From positions 1 through 64,000 of the forward strand of contig JADBEO010000004.1 in the NCBI GenBank assembly GCA_031316315.1: DNA of 64,000 bases, given 5' to 3'. A model generated the notes under the pieces. That model ran no database searches. It saw only the letters and a list, made by a program, of their open reading frames with translations, and was not told the DNA's origin. Shown piece by piece: positions 1 to 8,206 of this stretch (its first letter is position 1; every line of letters begins with the position of its first letter). The position numbers and the translations under genes are program-made. Source of the DNA: Chelatococcus sambhunathii. Its GTDB lineage: Bacteria; Pseudomonadota; Alphaproteobacteria; Rhizobiales; Methylopilaceae.

Positions 1-376
1 GGGCGGGGGCGGCCGCCTCCGCGCGCGCAGCGGCCTGGCCCGCCGGCTGGCGACGTGCGCCCAAGGCTTCGAGCGCAAGCGCCAGCGTCCGCGTCAGCTC
101 GGCGAGGCGGCGGTCCCGCTCCTCAGCGGCGGCGGCGCGCAAGGGCCGGACGGAGCGGACGGCCTGCTCGATCAGCCGGACCGCCTTGTCGCGCTCGGGG
201 TCTTTCGCCGCGATCCTGCGCTCCAGTCCCGACAGCGCCTCGAGAACCTGCGCGGTGTCGGCGGCGCGGTTGCGGCGCGCATATTCGGCGAGAAACCACC
301 TGCCGCGTTCGGTCTCCTGAACGGCCGCGGCGATCGCCTCGTAGTCGTCGAGCGAGAGCGGGGTCAGTTCGGCCAT
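1..376 (-). CDS. Conserved hypothetical protein, N-terminal part (cut by window edge)
   Basis: The minus strand reads open from an ATG at 374-376 to the window edge without a stop, giving 125 residues. The protein begins MAELTPLSLDDYEAI and carries the run RGRWFLAEYARRNR near residues 25-38, followed by charged, probably helical sequence rich in Ala, Glu and Arg. From memory, this RGRWFLAEYA motif opens a family of uncharacterised proteins common in Rhizobiales. No catalytic motif is visible in the part present. The opposite-strand reading frame over the same bases is compositionally odd, Arg/Pro-rich, and is taken as a shadow. The start is supported by codon pattern and the family-like N-terminus. 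No function is proposed. Confidence 0.7.
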   Translation of the reverse strand, partial: MAELTPLSLDDYEAIAAAVQETERGRWFLAEYARRNRAADTAQVLEALSGLERRIAAKDPERDKAVRLIEQAVRSVRPLRAAAAEERDRRLAELTRTLALALEALGARRQPAGQAAARAEAAAPA

Positions 377-475
377 GACTCGTCGAACCTCGGGCGGCCC
401 CCGGCCGCCGCCAATCTCGGCCACTCTAAGGGTGAACGCCGGCTATGGAAGCATTCGGCAGGTAAGTATTAACCC

Positions 476-1465
476 TCATCCCCAGAGTTCGGGCCGCGGC
501 GGGAGCATCAGGCTACCCTCATAGACGAGGCCGTGCTCGCGGTCGCGGGCCAGCAGGAGCGGGCCGTCGAGGTCGACGATGGACGCGCCCTGGGCGACCA
601 GCGCCGCCGGCGCCATGGCGAGCGAGGAGGCGAGCATGCAGCCGACCATGACGGTGAGGCCCGAGGCGCGCGCCTCGGCCGCAAGCGCCAGCGCCTCGGT
701 CAGCCCGCCGGTCTTGTCGAGCTTGATGTTGATCGCGTCGTAGCGGCCGAGGAGCTTCGCGAGGCTCACCCGGTCGTGGGCGCTCTCGTCGGCGCAGACC
801 GCGATGGGGCGTTCGACGTCTGCGAGCGCCGCGTCGCCGTCCGCCGGCAGCGGCTGCTCGACCAGCGTGACGCGGGCCACCGCGCAGGCGGCGAGGTTCT
901 CGGCGAGCGCGGAACCCGTCCAGCCCTCGTTCGCGTCGACGATGAGCTCCGCGTTCGGCGCGCCGTCGCGCACGGCGGCGATACGCCGCGGGTCGCGGCC
1001 GTCGCCGGCGCCGAGCTTGACCTTGAGCAGCGGTCGCGACGCGGCCGCGCGCGCCGCCTCCGCCATAGCGTCCGGCTCGCCAAGGCTGAGCGTGTAGGCG
1101 GTTACGAGCGGCGCCGGCTCCGGCAGGCCGGCGAGTGCGGCGGCGCTTGTTCCGGCGCGCTTCGCCTCGAGGTCCCAAAGCGCGCAGTCGACGGCGTTGC
1201 GCGCGGCGCCGGCGTGGAGGCGGGACTGGAGCGTCGCGCGGTCGAGGCCCTGCGCGACGGCCTCAGCGAGCGCGTCGATCTCGCCCTTCACGCCCTCGGG
1301 CGTCTCGCCGTAGCGCGCATAGGGCCGGCACTCGCCGCGTCCGCGATGGGGGCCGTCGACGATCTCGGCGACGACCGTCACCACCTCCGTCACCGCGCCG
1401 CGCGAGATCGTAAAGGACCCGGCGACCGGCCAATGTTCGATTTGGGCGGTGAGGTGAGGGGCCAC
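476..1465 (-). CDS. dgcA: N-acetyl-D-glutamate racemase DgcA (enolase superfamily, dipeptide-epimerase-like)
   Basis: A 329-residue enolase-superfamily protein of the dipeptide epimerase/muconate cycloisomerase group. Visible landmarks are the KVKLGAG strand (KxK catalytic lysine), DANEGW, VEQPL and ADES (metal-ligand strands), and INIKLDKTGGL (second catalytic lysine). In the DgcN-DgcA pathway this enzyme racemises N-acetyl-D-glutamate to the L-form after DgcN acetylates D-glutamate. A DUF1611/DgcN gene lies 2 kb away on the same strand, which favours DgcA over an L-Ala-D/L-Glu peptidoglycan epimerase. The two functions cannot be separated by sequence alone. The start is a GTG at 1463-1465 that gives the usual short N-terminus (MAPHLTAQIEHW); the longer open frame beyond it overlaps the opposite-strand hydrolase and is not credible. 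The enzyme should be cytosolic. Confidence 0.82.
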   Translation of the reverse strand: MAPHLTAQIEHWPVAGSFTISRGAVTEVVTVVAEIVDGPHRGRGECRPYARYGETPEGVKGEIDALAEAVAQGLDRATLQSRLHAGAARNAVDCALWDLEAKRAGTSAAALAGLPEPAPLVTAYTLSLGEPDAMAEAARAAASRPLLKVKLGAGDGRDPRRIAAVRDGAPNAELIVDANEGWTGSALAENLAACAVARVTLVEQPLPADGDAALADVERPIAVCADESAHDRVSLAKLLGRYDAINIKLDKTGGLTEALALAAEARASGLTVMVGCMLASSLAMAPAALVAQGASIVDLDGPLLLARDREHGLVYEGSLMLPPRPELWG

Positions 1466-1549
1466 GGGCGCGCTCGCTGCGGGATGCCGACAAGTCCTGA
1501 TAGAGATTGCGGCGACGGATGAGAACCCTCCGGACGGAGCCGCCGGACC

Positions 1550-2347
1550 GTGAAAGGCGTGATCGTGAAGCTCCTGCTCGTCGCCGTCGCGCTCTACGGC
1601 CTGGTCTGCCTGGCGATGTTCGCGGGGCAGAAGCGCTTCCTGTTCCATCCGACGCCCGCGACGGCCAAGCCGGCGGCCTACGGGCTCGCCGATTTCCGGC
1701 GCGTGACGATCCCGACCTCGGACGGCCTCAAGCTGGTCGGCTGGCTGCACGAAGGCGCGGCGCCCGACAGGGCGCTGATCTACTTCTACGGCAACGCGGA
1801 CGCGCTCCCGCCCTATGCTCCGTTCTTCCGCCGCTTCGCCGACGCTGGCTATGCCGTGCTCGGAGTGAATTATCGCGGCTACGCCGGGTCCGATGGCGAG
1901 CCGTCCGAAGAGGGCTTCTATCGCGACGGCGAGGCGGCGCTGCGCTTCATGGCCGAGCGGGTCCCGGTCGGCGCGATAACCGTCATGGGCCGATCGATCG
2001 GCAGCGGCGTCGCAGTCAAGCTCGCGGCGGAGAACCCGGTCGGCGCCGTCGTGCTGATCTCGCCCTATACCTCGATCACCAACGTCGCCGCCAAAGCGTT
2101 CTGGTGGCTGCCGGTCAGGCTGCTCCTCACGCACCGTTTTCCGTCGATCGAGCGGATCGGCGCGGTGCGCGCGCCGCTGCTGATCGTCCACGGCGCGCGC
2201 GACACGCTGATTCCGCCGAGCGAGGGCGAGGCGCTGTTCGCGGCCGCGAATGAGCCGAAGCGCCTCGAGATCCAGCACGACGCCGACCACATCGCGCTCG
2301 ACTTCGACCGCATCTTCGAGCTCGCCACGGCGCCGCCGGCGCGCTGA
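1550..2347 (+). CDS. Membrane-anchored alpha/beta hydrolase (BEM46/YfhR-like)
   Basis: A 265-residue alpha/beta hydrolase. Residues 4-25 form a single hydrophobic helix, probably an uncleaved inner-membrane anchor. The nucleophile elbow is GRSIGSG with Ser149. The acid is probably the Asp of GARDTLIP, and the His is that of DADHIAL near the C-terminus, completing a Ser-Asp-His triad. The layout matches BEM46/YfhR-type hydrolases, whose substrates are largely unknown. The start is a GTG preceded by a GGAG-like site about 12 bases upstream. It is divergent from dgcA across an 84-base gap and sits inside the dgcA-dgcN interval, so it may have been inserted there or may act on a related substrate. 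That link is inference. Confidence 0.82.
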   Translation: MKGVIVKLLLVAVALYGLVCLAMFAGQKRFLFHPTPATAKPAAYGLADFRRVTIPTSDGLKLVGWLHEGAAPDRALIYFYGNADALPPYAPFFRRFADAGYAVLGVNYRGYAGSDGEPSEEGFYRDGEAALRFMAERVPVGAITVMGRSIGSGVAVKLAAENPVGAVVLISPYTSITNVAAKAFWWLPVRLLLTHRFPSIERIGAVRAPLLIVHGARDTLIPPSEGEALFAAANEPKRLEIQHDADHIALDFDRIFELATAPPAR

Positions 2348-2368
2348 GCGCTCGCCTCGTCGCGCCCG

Positions 2369-2441
2369 GGCACCATCACAGGGAACTCGGATGCTTCCGA
2401 ACTGCCTATCAGGATGGCGAAGTCGAAAAATCCGACTTCGC
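2369..2441. repeat. Interspersed repeat with 9-bp hairpin (copy 1)
   Basis: This stretch resembles part of a longer element near 35.2-35.3 kb. Both share a GGGCA..TCACAG..AACTCGG block followed by a hairpin with arms GCGAAGTCG and CGACTTCGC. Here the hairpin is at 2417-2441 with a 7-base A-rich loop. There is no T-tract, so it does not look like a simple terminator. It lies between the convergent ends of the hydrolase and the next minus-strand gene. Confidence 0.65.
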
Positions 2442-2543
2442 GGGCCAGCGTGCTCTCGTGCCGTTCGGCGACGAAGACGCCGATCGGACAGGTCCATGGC
2501 CGGAGGTAACAGGATGGCCGCCATCTTTCTCGCTCCGCCCTGG

Positions 2544-3449
2544 CTAGGCGCGAGCGAAGCGCGCCATCAGTCTGCGCCAAGGGTTGGGCCCCGGCATTGC
2601 GTCGAAGGCCTCGCTGACGATCTCGTTGAACGACGGGACCGGCTGCGTTGCGGCGATTTCGTTGACAAGCTGTTCCTGATTGGAGCTCAGCAGATTGAAC
2701 GCGAGATCCGCGTCAGCGGACTTCGCGCCGTGGTGGGCTTGGACGATTCTCCGGATCTGCTCCGGCTCCAGCCTGGAGCACAGCACCGGGAGCAGGGTCG
2801 AATGAGAGCTCATGGGGAGCGGCGCGAGGGTGACGCCCCCAGTCGGCAGTCCTTCGGCCTCGGCCGTATCGCCCGCATTCTTTGACCCGTAGTAAACCCG
2901 CCACCGCACGCTGTCTGACGCGAGCGGACGCCGTTGATCCCCGAACCTTTCAAGCGATGCGGCGAGGCGCCGGTTGTGTTTCGCCTCGGCGATGAGAGCG
3001 GCGTAACTCGGGAACCCGAGGCCTTCATTCTTCGGCCAGAGCCTTGTCTGAGGACTAAAGGCGATCGCCGAAAACTGGACCCGAGGCAGCGCCTCGGCGA
3101 GCTCCCGGCTCAACATCAGGGCACCGAAGCCGCCCTTGCTGGCGCCTATGAAGCAGACGCGCTGGAAGCTGTTCTCCTGGATGAACCCGGCCAGGCTGCG
3201 CGCTGTCCTGCCCGCGCCGCGCAGGTAGTAGGACCGGTCGAGGTCAGCCAGATCCAGCGTCGTGTGTTGCAGGTCCACGCTGCCGAGCTCGAACCGCGGC
3301 CGCGACGACACCACGACAACGAGGTCGCGCCGGCCGCGGACTTGGCGAACCGCATGCTTGATTTGCCTCGGCAGGCCCGCGAGAGCGGTCGCGCTCAACG
3401 CCCGATCTTCGTTTCTTTCTGCTGCTCGCACCTTGCCGACGCCATGCAT
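2544..3449 (-). CDS. Uncharacterised alpha/beta-hydrolase-like protein with GASKGG elbow
   Basis: A 301-residue protein of unknown role. Residues 98-107 read VCFIGASKGG, a GxSxG-type nucleophile elbow with Ser104 followed by Lys. A later SSHSTLLPV segment could supply the catalytic His. The strand DLVVVVSSRPRF (about residues 42-53) precedes the elbow, as in an alpha/beta fold. No signal peptide is visible. The SKGG elbow recalls serine-hydrolase-like proteins of surface polysaccharide and accessory secretion loci, but I do not recognise the family. The start is the ATG at 3447-3449. The open frame continues upstream into dgcN, so a longer N-terminus is possible but improbable. It lies between dgcN and dgcA on the same strand, so it could be co-transcribed with them. 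Confidence 0.68.
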   Translation of the reverse strand: MHGVGKVRAAERNEDRALSATALAGLPRQIKHAVRQVRGRRDLVVVVSSRPRFELGSVDLQHTTLDLADLDRSYYLRGAGRTARSLAGFIQENSFQRVCFIGASKGGFGALMLSRELAEALPRVQFSAIAFSPQTRLWPKNEGLGFPSYAALIAEAKHNRRLAASLERFGDQRRPLASDSVRWRVYYGSKNAGDTAEAEGLPTGGVTLAPLPMSSHSTLLPVLCSRLEPEQIRRIVQAHHGAKSADADLAFNLLSSNQEQLVNEIAATQPVPSFNEIVSEAFDAMPGPNPWRRLMARFARA

Positions 3450-3538
3450 CGGCGACGGGTGCCCGACTCTCGGACGCGCCGCAAGGTCAGTCTTTTCAAG
3501 GCGCAGCGCCAGAGCCCGCGACGCGACGGACCGCCCGG

Positions 3539-4546
3539 CTATGGAAACTCGGCGATCAGCCGCTCGACGATCGGCGCCATTCCGAACCGGACCGGATCGC
3601 TCGTCGGCACGCGGTGCTCGGCCGCCGTCTTGTCGATCACGGCGCGCGCCTCGGCGTCGCCGAGCGCCGCGGTGTTGACCGCGATCCCGACGCAGCGGAT
3701 CTCCGGGTTGGTGAGCTTGCCTGCCGCGACCGTCGCCTCGATCACCTCGGCGATCGATGGCAGAGGGTGGGTCACGCCCCGCATCGTCTTGCGGGTCGGC
3801 TCGTGGCAGACGACGAAGGCGTCGGGCTGGCTGCCATGCAGCAGGCCGAGCGTGACGCCGGCGAAGGACGGGTGGAACAGCGAGCCCTGGCCCTCGACGA
3901 CGTCCCAGTGGTCGCCGGCGGCGGCCGGCGTCAGCCACTCCGCGGCTCCGGCGATGAAGTCCGCCACGACCGCGTCGATCGCGACGCCCCGGCCGGCGAT
4001 CAGCACGCCGGTCTGGCCGGTCGCGCGGAAATCCGCGTCGAGGCCCCGCGCGCGCATCTCGGCCTCGAGCGCCAGCGCCGCGTACTTCTTCCCGACCGAG
4101 CAGTCGGTCCCGACCGTGAGGATGCGGCGGCCCGGCCGCTTCACGCCCTTGCCGGTGGAGAAGCGCTCCGTGGAATGGCGCACATCGTGAAGCTGGGCGC
4201 CGTGCGTCTTCGCGGCCTCGGCGACGCGGGGCAGGGCGCCGAGGCGCGCGTGCAGGCCGCTCGCCACGTCCATGCCGGCCTCGATCGCCTCGACGATCGC
4301 ATCGATCCAGTGGTCCGGCAGAACGCCGCCGGCGTTGACGACGCCGATCACGAAGGTCTTCGCGCCCTTCGCGGCGGCGCCGGCGATGTCGAGATCCTCG
4401 AGGCCGACGTCCGCCTGGCATCCCGGCAGCCGCATCTGGCCAACGCACCAATCCAGCCGCCAGTCGACGACCCCGGCGGCCGTCTTGGCGGCGAGCTGGT
4501 CGGGGGCGTCGCCCAGAAACAACAAGTATGGCTTTCTGATCTCCAA
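3539..4546 (-). CDS. dgcN: D-glutamate N-acetyltransferase DgcN (DUF1611 family)
   Basis: A 335-residue DUF1611 protein. It begins MEIRKPYLLFLGDAP and has a Rossmann-like N-terminal part, then a P-loop-like TVGTDCSVGKKYAAL segment near residues 145-160 and a VVEGQGSLFHPSF motif near 218-230, all typical of the family. DUF1611 proteins were later assigned as DgcN, which acetylates D-glutamate before DgcA racemises the product, so bacteria can grow on D-glutamate. The dgcA gene usually lies next to dgcN. Here it is on the same strand but about 2 kb downstream, with two extra genes in between. The assignment rests on family recognition plus the nearby racemase. It is divergent from the Mla permease gene across a 111-base gap. 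Confidence 0.82.
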   Translation of the reverse strand: MEIRKPYLLFLGDAPDQLAAKTAAGVVDWRLDWCVGQMRLPGCQADVGLEDLDIAGAAAKGAKTFVIGVVNAGGVLPDHWIDAIVEAIEAGMDVASGLHARLGALPRVAEAAKTHGAQLHDVRHSTERFSTGKGVKRPGRRILTVGTDCSVGKKYAALALEAEMRARGLDADFRATGQTGVLIAGRGVAIDAVVADFIAGAAEWLTPAAAGDHWDVVEGQGSLFHPSFAGVTLGLLHGSQPDAFVVCHEPTRKTMRGVTHPLPSIAEVIEATVAAGKLTNPEIRCVGIAVNTAALGDAEARAVIDKTAAEHRVPTSDPVRFGMAPIVERLIAEFP

Positions 4547-4657
4547 TCGCCGCTCCCGCGCGCCGCTCGTCTCGACAGATCGTCCCGGCGCTGAATATTA
4601 GCGTAGAGGCTCCCCCGACAAGGCGAATTTGGTTTCGGCGCAATCGAGCGATACCGC

Positions 4658-5803
4658 GTGGCCGATGAAAGTGACGACGCCGATCTGAAGGTCGAGTCCT
4701 TCGACGAGGGACTCGTGCTGACGCCGCTCGGGCCATGGACGGCGCAGTCCGGCGACGGACTCCAGGACAAGATCGAGTCGGTGGATTTCTCTCCGGCCTC
4801 GGGGCGGACGGTCGCCATCGACATGGCGGAGATCGGGCGGCTCGACACGATCGGCGCGCTGCTCGTCGAGCGGCTGCGCGCGGCCGCGCAGGAGGCCGGC
4901 GCCTCGGCCGAGTTCCATGGGCTGAAGCCGCAGCACGAGCGCCTGATGACGGCGCTGAAGGACCGTAGCCGGCGTGAACCGGCGCCGGTGCGGCGTGATC
5001 CCTGGTGGATCCGCATGCTCGGCGGCCTTGGCCAAGCGGTGATCGACATCGTCGGCGACGTCGGGCGGGGACTGGGCTTTCTCGGCGCCGTCGTCATGGT
5101 CGTCGCGAGGCTTTCCGTCAGGCCTTGGCGATTCCGCTTCACCTCGACGGTGTTCCATCTCGACCGCGTCGGCCTGGGCGCGGTGCCGATCATCTCGCTG
5201 ATCTCGTTCCTGGTCGGCGCGATTGTCGCGCAACAATCGATCTTTCAGCTGAACAAGTTCGGCGCGACGCTGTTCGTCGTCGATCTGCTCGGAATCCTCG
5301 TGATCCGCGAACTCGGCGTGCTGCTGACGGCGATCATGATCGCGGGCCGCTCGGGTTCGGCTTACACGGCCGAAATCGGCTCGATGAAGATGCGCGAGGA
5401 GATCGACGCGCTCAAGACGATGGGCCTCGACCCGATCGAGATCCTGGCCTTGCCGCGCCTGATCGCGCTCGTCGTCGCGCTGCCGCTGCTCGCGTTCATC
5501 TCCTGCATGGCGGCGCTCCTCGGCGGCGGGCTGGTGGCCTGGGGCTACGGCGACATCACGCCGGTCACCTTCCTTCAGCGCCTGAACGACGCGCTGACCG
5601 TCAACTCCTTCATCGTCGGCATGCTGAAGGCGCCTTTCATGGCGGGGGTTATCGGCCTCATCGCCTGCACCGAGGGCATGAAGGTGGAAGGCTCGGCCGA
5701 GTCGCTCGGCGCCCGGACGACCTCCTCGGTCGTGAAGTCGATCTTCGTCGTCATCGTGCTCGATGGCCTCTTCGCCATGTTCTTCGCGGGGATGGGGATC
5801 TGA
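4658..5803 (+). CDS. MlaE-family ABC transporter permease with N-terminal STAS-like domain
   Basis: A 381-residue permease of the MlaE family, the inner-membrane core of MCE lipid transporters that move phospholipid between the inner and outer membranes. The first about 110 residues are soluble and look like a STAS domain (strand VAIDMAEIGRLDTIGALLVERL), the arrangement seen in longer MlaE proteins where E. coli uses a separate MlaB subunit. The remainder contains about five hydrophobic helices and the MlaE hallmark region RELGVLLTAIMIAGRSGSAY, then the coupling segment KMREEIDALKTMGLDP. The start is a GTG at 4658 with a plausible but weak upstream site. It is the first gene of a four-gene operon, with its stop one base before the ATPase start. 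Confidence 0.9.
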   Translation: MADESDDADLKVESFDEGLVLTPLGPWTAQSGDGLQDKIESVDFSPASGRTVAIDMAEIGRLDTIGALLVERLRAAAQEAGASAEFHGLKPQHERLMTALKDRSRREPAPVRRDPWWIRMLGGLGQAVIDIVGDVGRGLGFLGAVVMVVARLSVRPWRFRFTSTVFHLDRVGLGAVPIISLISFLVGAIVAQQSIFQLNKFGATLFVVDLLGILVIRELGVLLTAIMIAGRSGSAYTAEIGSMKMREEIDALKTMGLDPIEILALPRLIALVVALPLLAFISCMAALLGGGLVAWGYGDITPVTFLQRLNDALTVNSFIVGMLKAPFMAGVIGLIACTEGMKVEGSAESLGARTTSSVVKSIFVVIVLDGLFAMFFAGMGI

Positions 5804-5804
5804 G

Positions 5805-6605
5805 ATGGCGATCCAGCTCGGCGACGATCCGGATCATGAGCTCGTCATCAAGGTGCGCGATCTGGTGGTCGGCTTCGGCGACCGCGACGTGATCGACGGG
5901 TTCGACCTCGACGTGCGCAGGGGCGAGATCCTCGGGGTGGTCGGCCCCTCCGGCGCCGGCAAGTCGGTCACGCTCCGGGCGGTGATCGGGCTGCTTCCGA
6001 AGAAGGCGGGCACGGTGGAGGTGTTCGGTCTCGACATGGACCGGGCCACCGACGCCGAACGGCTGGCGATCGAACGGCGCTGGGGCGTGCTGTTCCAGCA
6101 GGGCGCGCTGTTTTCCTCGCTCACCGTCAAGCAGAACATTGAGATGCCGATGCGCGAGCACACCGATCTCTCCGCACGGATGATGGACGAGGTGGCCCGG
6201 CTGAAGATCGATCTCGTGGGCCTCAAGCCCGAGGCGGCCGAGCTCTATCCGGCGGAGCTGTCCGGCGGCATGATCAAGCGCGCGGCGCTGGCGCGGGCGC
6301 TCGCGCTCGATCCCGACATCGTGTTCCTGGACGAGCCGACCGCGGGCCTCGACCCGATCGGGGCCAACGCCTTTGACCGGCTGATCATGACGCTGAAGGA
6401 GACGCTGGGTCTGACCGTCTATATGGTGACCCACGACCTCGACAGCCTGACGACGGCGTGCGATCGCATCGCCGCGCTCAAAGGTGGTAAGCTTCTGGCG
6501 ATCGGGCCGATGTCCGAAATGGTCAAGAACGACGATCCGTGGATGAAGGACTACTTCCGCGGTGAACGCGCGCGCGCCGCCGGCTTCGGCGCGAACGCGG
6601 CGTAA
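5805..6605 (+). CDS. MlaF-type ABC transporter ATP-binding protein
   Basis: A 266-residue ABC ATPase that would power the MlaE-family permease encoded immediately upstream. Walker A is GPSGAGKS near residue 45, the signature region is ELSGGMIKRAALARAL, Walker B is IVFLDEPTAGLDP, and the switch His is in MVTHDLDSL. Length and motif spacing are those of MlaF. It begins one base after the permease stop, which implies translational coupling, and a 20-base gap separates it from the MCE protein gene. It acts as a dimer on the cytoplasmic face of the inner membrane. The family assignment is secure; the exact lipid substrate is not. Confidence 0.93.
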   Translation: MAIQLGDDPDHELVIKVRDLVVGFGDRDVIDGFDLDVRRGEILGVVGPSGAGKSVTLRAVIGLLPKKAGTVEVFGLDMDRATDAERLAIERRWGVLFQQGALFSSLTVKQNIEMPMREHTDLSARMMDEVARLKIDLVGLKPEAAELYPAELSGGMIKRAALARALALDPDIVFLDEPTAGLDPIGANAFDRLIMTLKETLGLTVYMVTHDLDSLTTACDRIAALKGGKLLAIGPMSEMVKNDDPWMKDYFRGERARAAGFGANAA

Positions 6606-6625
6606 GCGTGGAGTAGCGGGGCGAC

Positions 6626-8206
6626 ATGGAGACCAAAGCCAACCACGTCACCGTCGGGGCCTTCACCCTGCTGGTGGTCGCGGCGGCCTTCGCCTTCGTC
6701 TGGTGGTTCGCGGCCGCCGGTCAGACGCGTGAGCGCGCGATCTACCGTGTCCAGTTCCAGGGCGCGGTCTCCGGCCTGACGCCGGGCTCCGCGGTGCTGT
6801 TCAACGGCATCCGCGTCGGCGACGTCGTGAACCTCAATTTCGATCCGCAGGATCCGGCCCGCGTGGTCGCGCGCGTCGAGGTGTTCAAGAACACCCCCGT
6901 CCGCACCGACACGCGCGCGCGTCTGGAGATGACGGGCCTCACCGGCGGTGCCGTCATACAGCTGACCGGCGGCTCGCAGACCGCGGAGAGCTTCCCGCTG
7001 GTCACCACCAAGGACGGCGATCCGAACAACGCGCCCGTCCTGATCGCGGAATCCTCCGCCTTCCAGGACATTCTGGAAGGCGCGCGTACCGTGCTCGACC
7101 AGGCGCAAACCACCTTCGGCGACATCCAGGGTCTCGTCGGCAATTCGCGCGGCTCGATCGAGCGCTCGCTGCAGAATGTCGAGCAGTTCACCGCGGCTCT
7201 CGCGGCGAACTCGGACGATCTGAAGAGCTTCATGCAGAACACCGGCGTCGCGGCGCGTCAGATCGGCAACCTCGCCGACAACCTCGTGCCGCTCGTCACC
7301 GACGTGCAGAACCTCGTGCGCGCCGTCGACGTGAAGAAGGTCGACCAGACCATGTCGAACGCGGTCGCCTTCACCGACTCTCTCAGGCAGGCGGGGCCGG
7401 ACGTGCAGAAGGCGGTCTCGCAGGTCGCGGCGCTCGCCGAGCAACTGCGCGGCTCCGGCCAACGAGTGGACCAGGTGCTGCAGCGCGTCCAGGGGATCGT
7501 CGATGCGGTCGATCCGGCGCGGGTGAGCTCGGCGGTGGCGCGCTTCGACGACATCCTGAAGTCGGTCGATCCGGCCAAGGTCAACCAGACGGTCGACTCG
7601 ATCCAGAAGGGCACCGCCGACGCGCAGCGGCTGATCGCGGCGATCGACGCGCAGAAGATCAACCGCGCGGTGGACGGTTTTGCGAGCCTCACCACCTCGA
7701 TCGACGGCGCGACCATCAACCGGACGGTCGCGAGCCTCGACCGGGCGATCTCCGCGATCGACGGCGACAAGGTGCGCGCGACCGTCGACAATGTGAGCAA
7801 GTTCGCGGAAGCGCTCGGCCGCAACAGCCAGACGGTGGACCAGATCCTCGCCGACGCCCGCAACATCTCGGGTCGTCTCACCGGGACGGCCGACAAGCTC
7901 GACGGGCTACTCGACGACGCTCGCAAGCTGGTCGGCTCGGGCGAGGCGCAAGGCGCGATCGCCGACTTCCAGAAGACCAGCCAGGCGATCCGCGAGCTCG
8001 CGATCAAGCTCGACGGCCGCACGGCCGAGATCGCGAATGGGATCTCGCGGCTGTCGAGCTCCGGCCAGCGCGACCTGCAGGGCTTCATCGCCGACGGCCG
8101 CCGCACGCTGAACAACCTCGACGGCGTGCTGGGCGACATCAGGCGCAACCCGCAGCAGTTCCTGTTCGGGGGCAAGGGCGGCGTACCGGAGTATCGCGGA
8201 CGATGA
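6626..8206 (+). CDS. MlaD-family MCE-domain protein with long helical C-terminus
   Basis: A 526-residue periplasmic substrate-binding component. Residues about 9-31 form one membrane helix (FTLLVVAAAFAFVWWFAAAG), followed by an MCE domain at about 38-118 (YRVQFQGAVSGLTPGSAVLFNGIRVG region). The rest, about 400 residues, is predicted helical and Ala/Asp/Val-rich, with loosely repeated units such as VDPARVSSAV, VDPAKVNQTV, IDAQKINRAV and IDGATINRTV. This is much longer than E. coli MlaD (about 180 residues) and resembles MCE proteins whose C-terminal helices build a periplasm-spanning channel. The ATG is preceded by a GGGG-containing site. Its stop overlaps the lipoprotein start by four bases (ATGA). 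Confidence 0.92.
   Translation: METKANHVTVGAFTLLVVAAAFAFVWWFAAAGQTRERAIYRVQFQGAVSGLTPGSAVLFNGIRVGDVVNLNFDPQDPARVVARVEVFKNTPVRTDTRARLEMTGLTGGAVIQLTGGSQTAESFPLVTTKDGDPNNAPVLIAESSAFQDILEGARTVLDQAQTTFGDIQGLVGNSRGSIERSLQNVEQFTAALAANSDDLKSFMQNTGVAARQIGNLADNLVPLVTDVQNLVRAVDVKKVDQTMSNAVAFTDSLRQAGPDVQKAVSQVAALAEQLRGSGQRVDQVLQRVQGIVDAVDPARVSSAVARFDDILKSVDPAKVNQTVDSIQKGTADAQRLIAAIDAQKINRAVDGFASLTTSIDGATINRTVASLDRAISAIDGDKVRATVDNVSKFAEALGRNSQTVDQILADARNISGRLTGTADKLDGLLDDARKLVGSGEAQGAIADFQKTSQAIRELAIKLDGRTAEIANGISRLSSSGQRDLQGFIADGRRTLNNLDGVLGDIRRNPQQFLFGGKGGVPEYRGR

Noticed and set aside
3450-4736. N-terminal extension of the GASKGG protein into dgcN (frame open to 4736)
   Set aside because: The extension is Arg/Gly/Asp-rich and antiparallel in phase with dgcN codons on the same strand in another frame; it reads as a shadow of dgcN.
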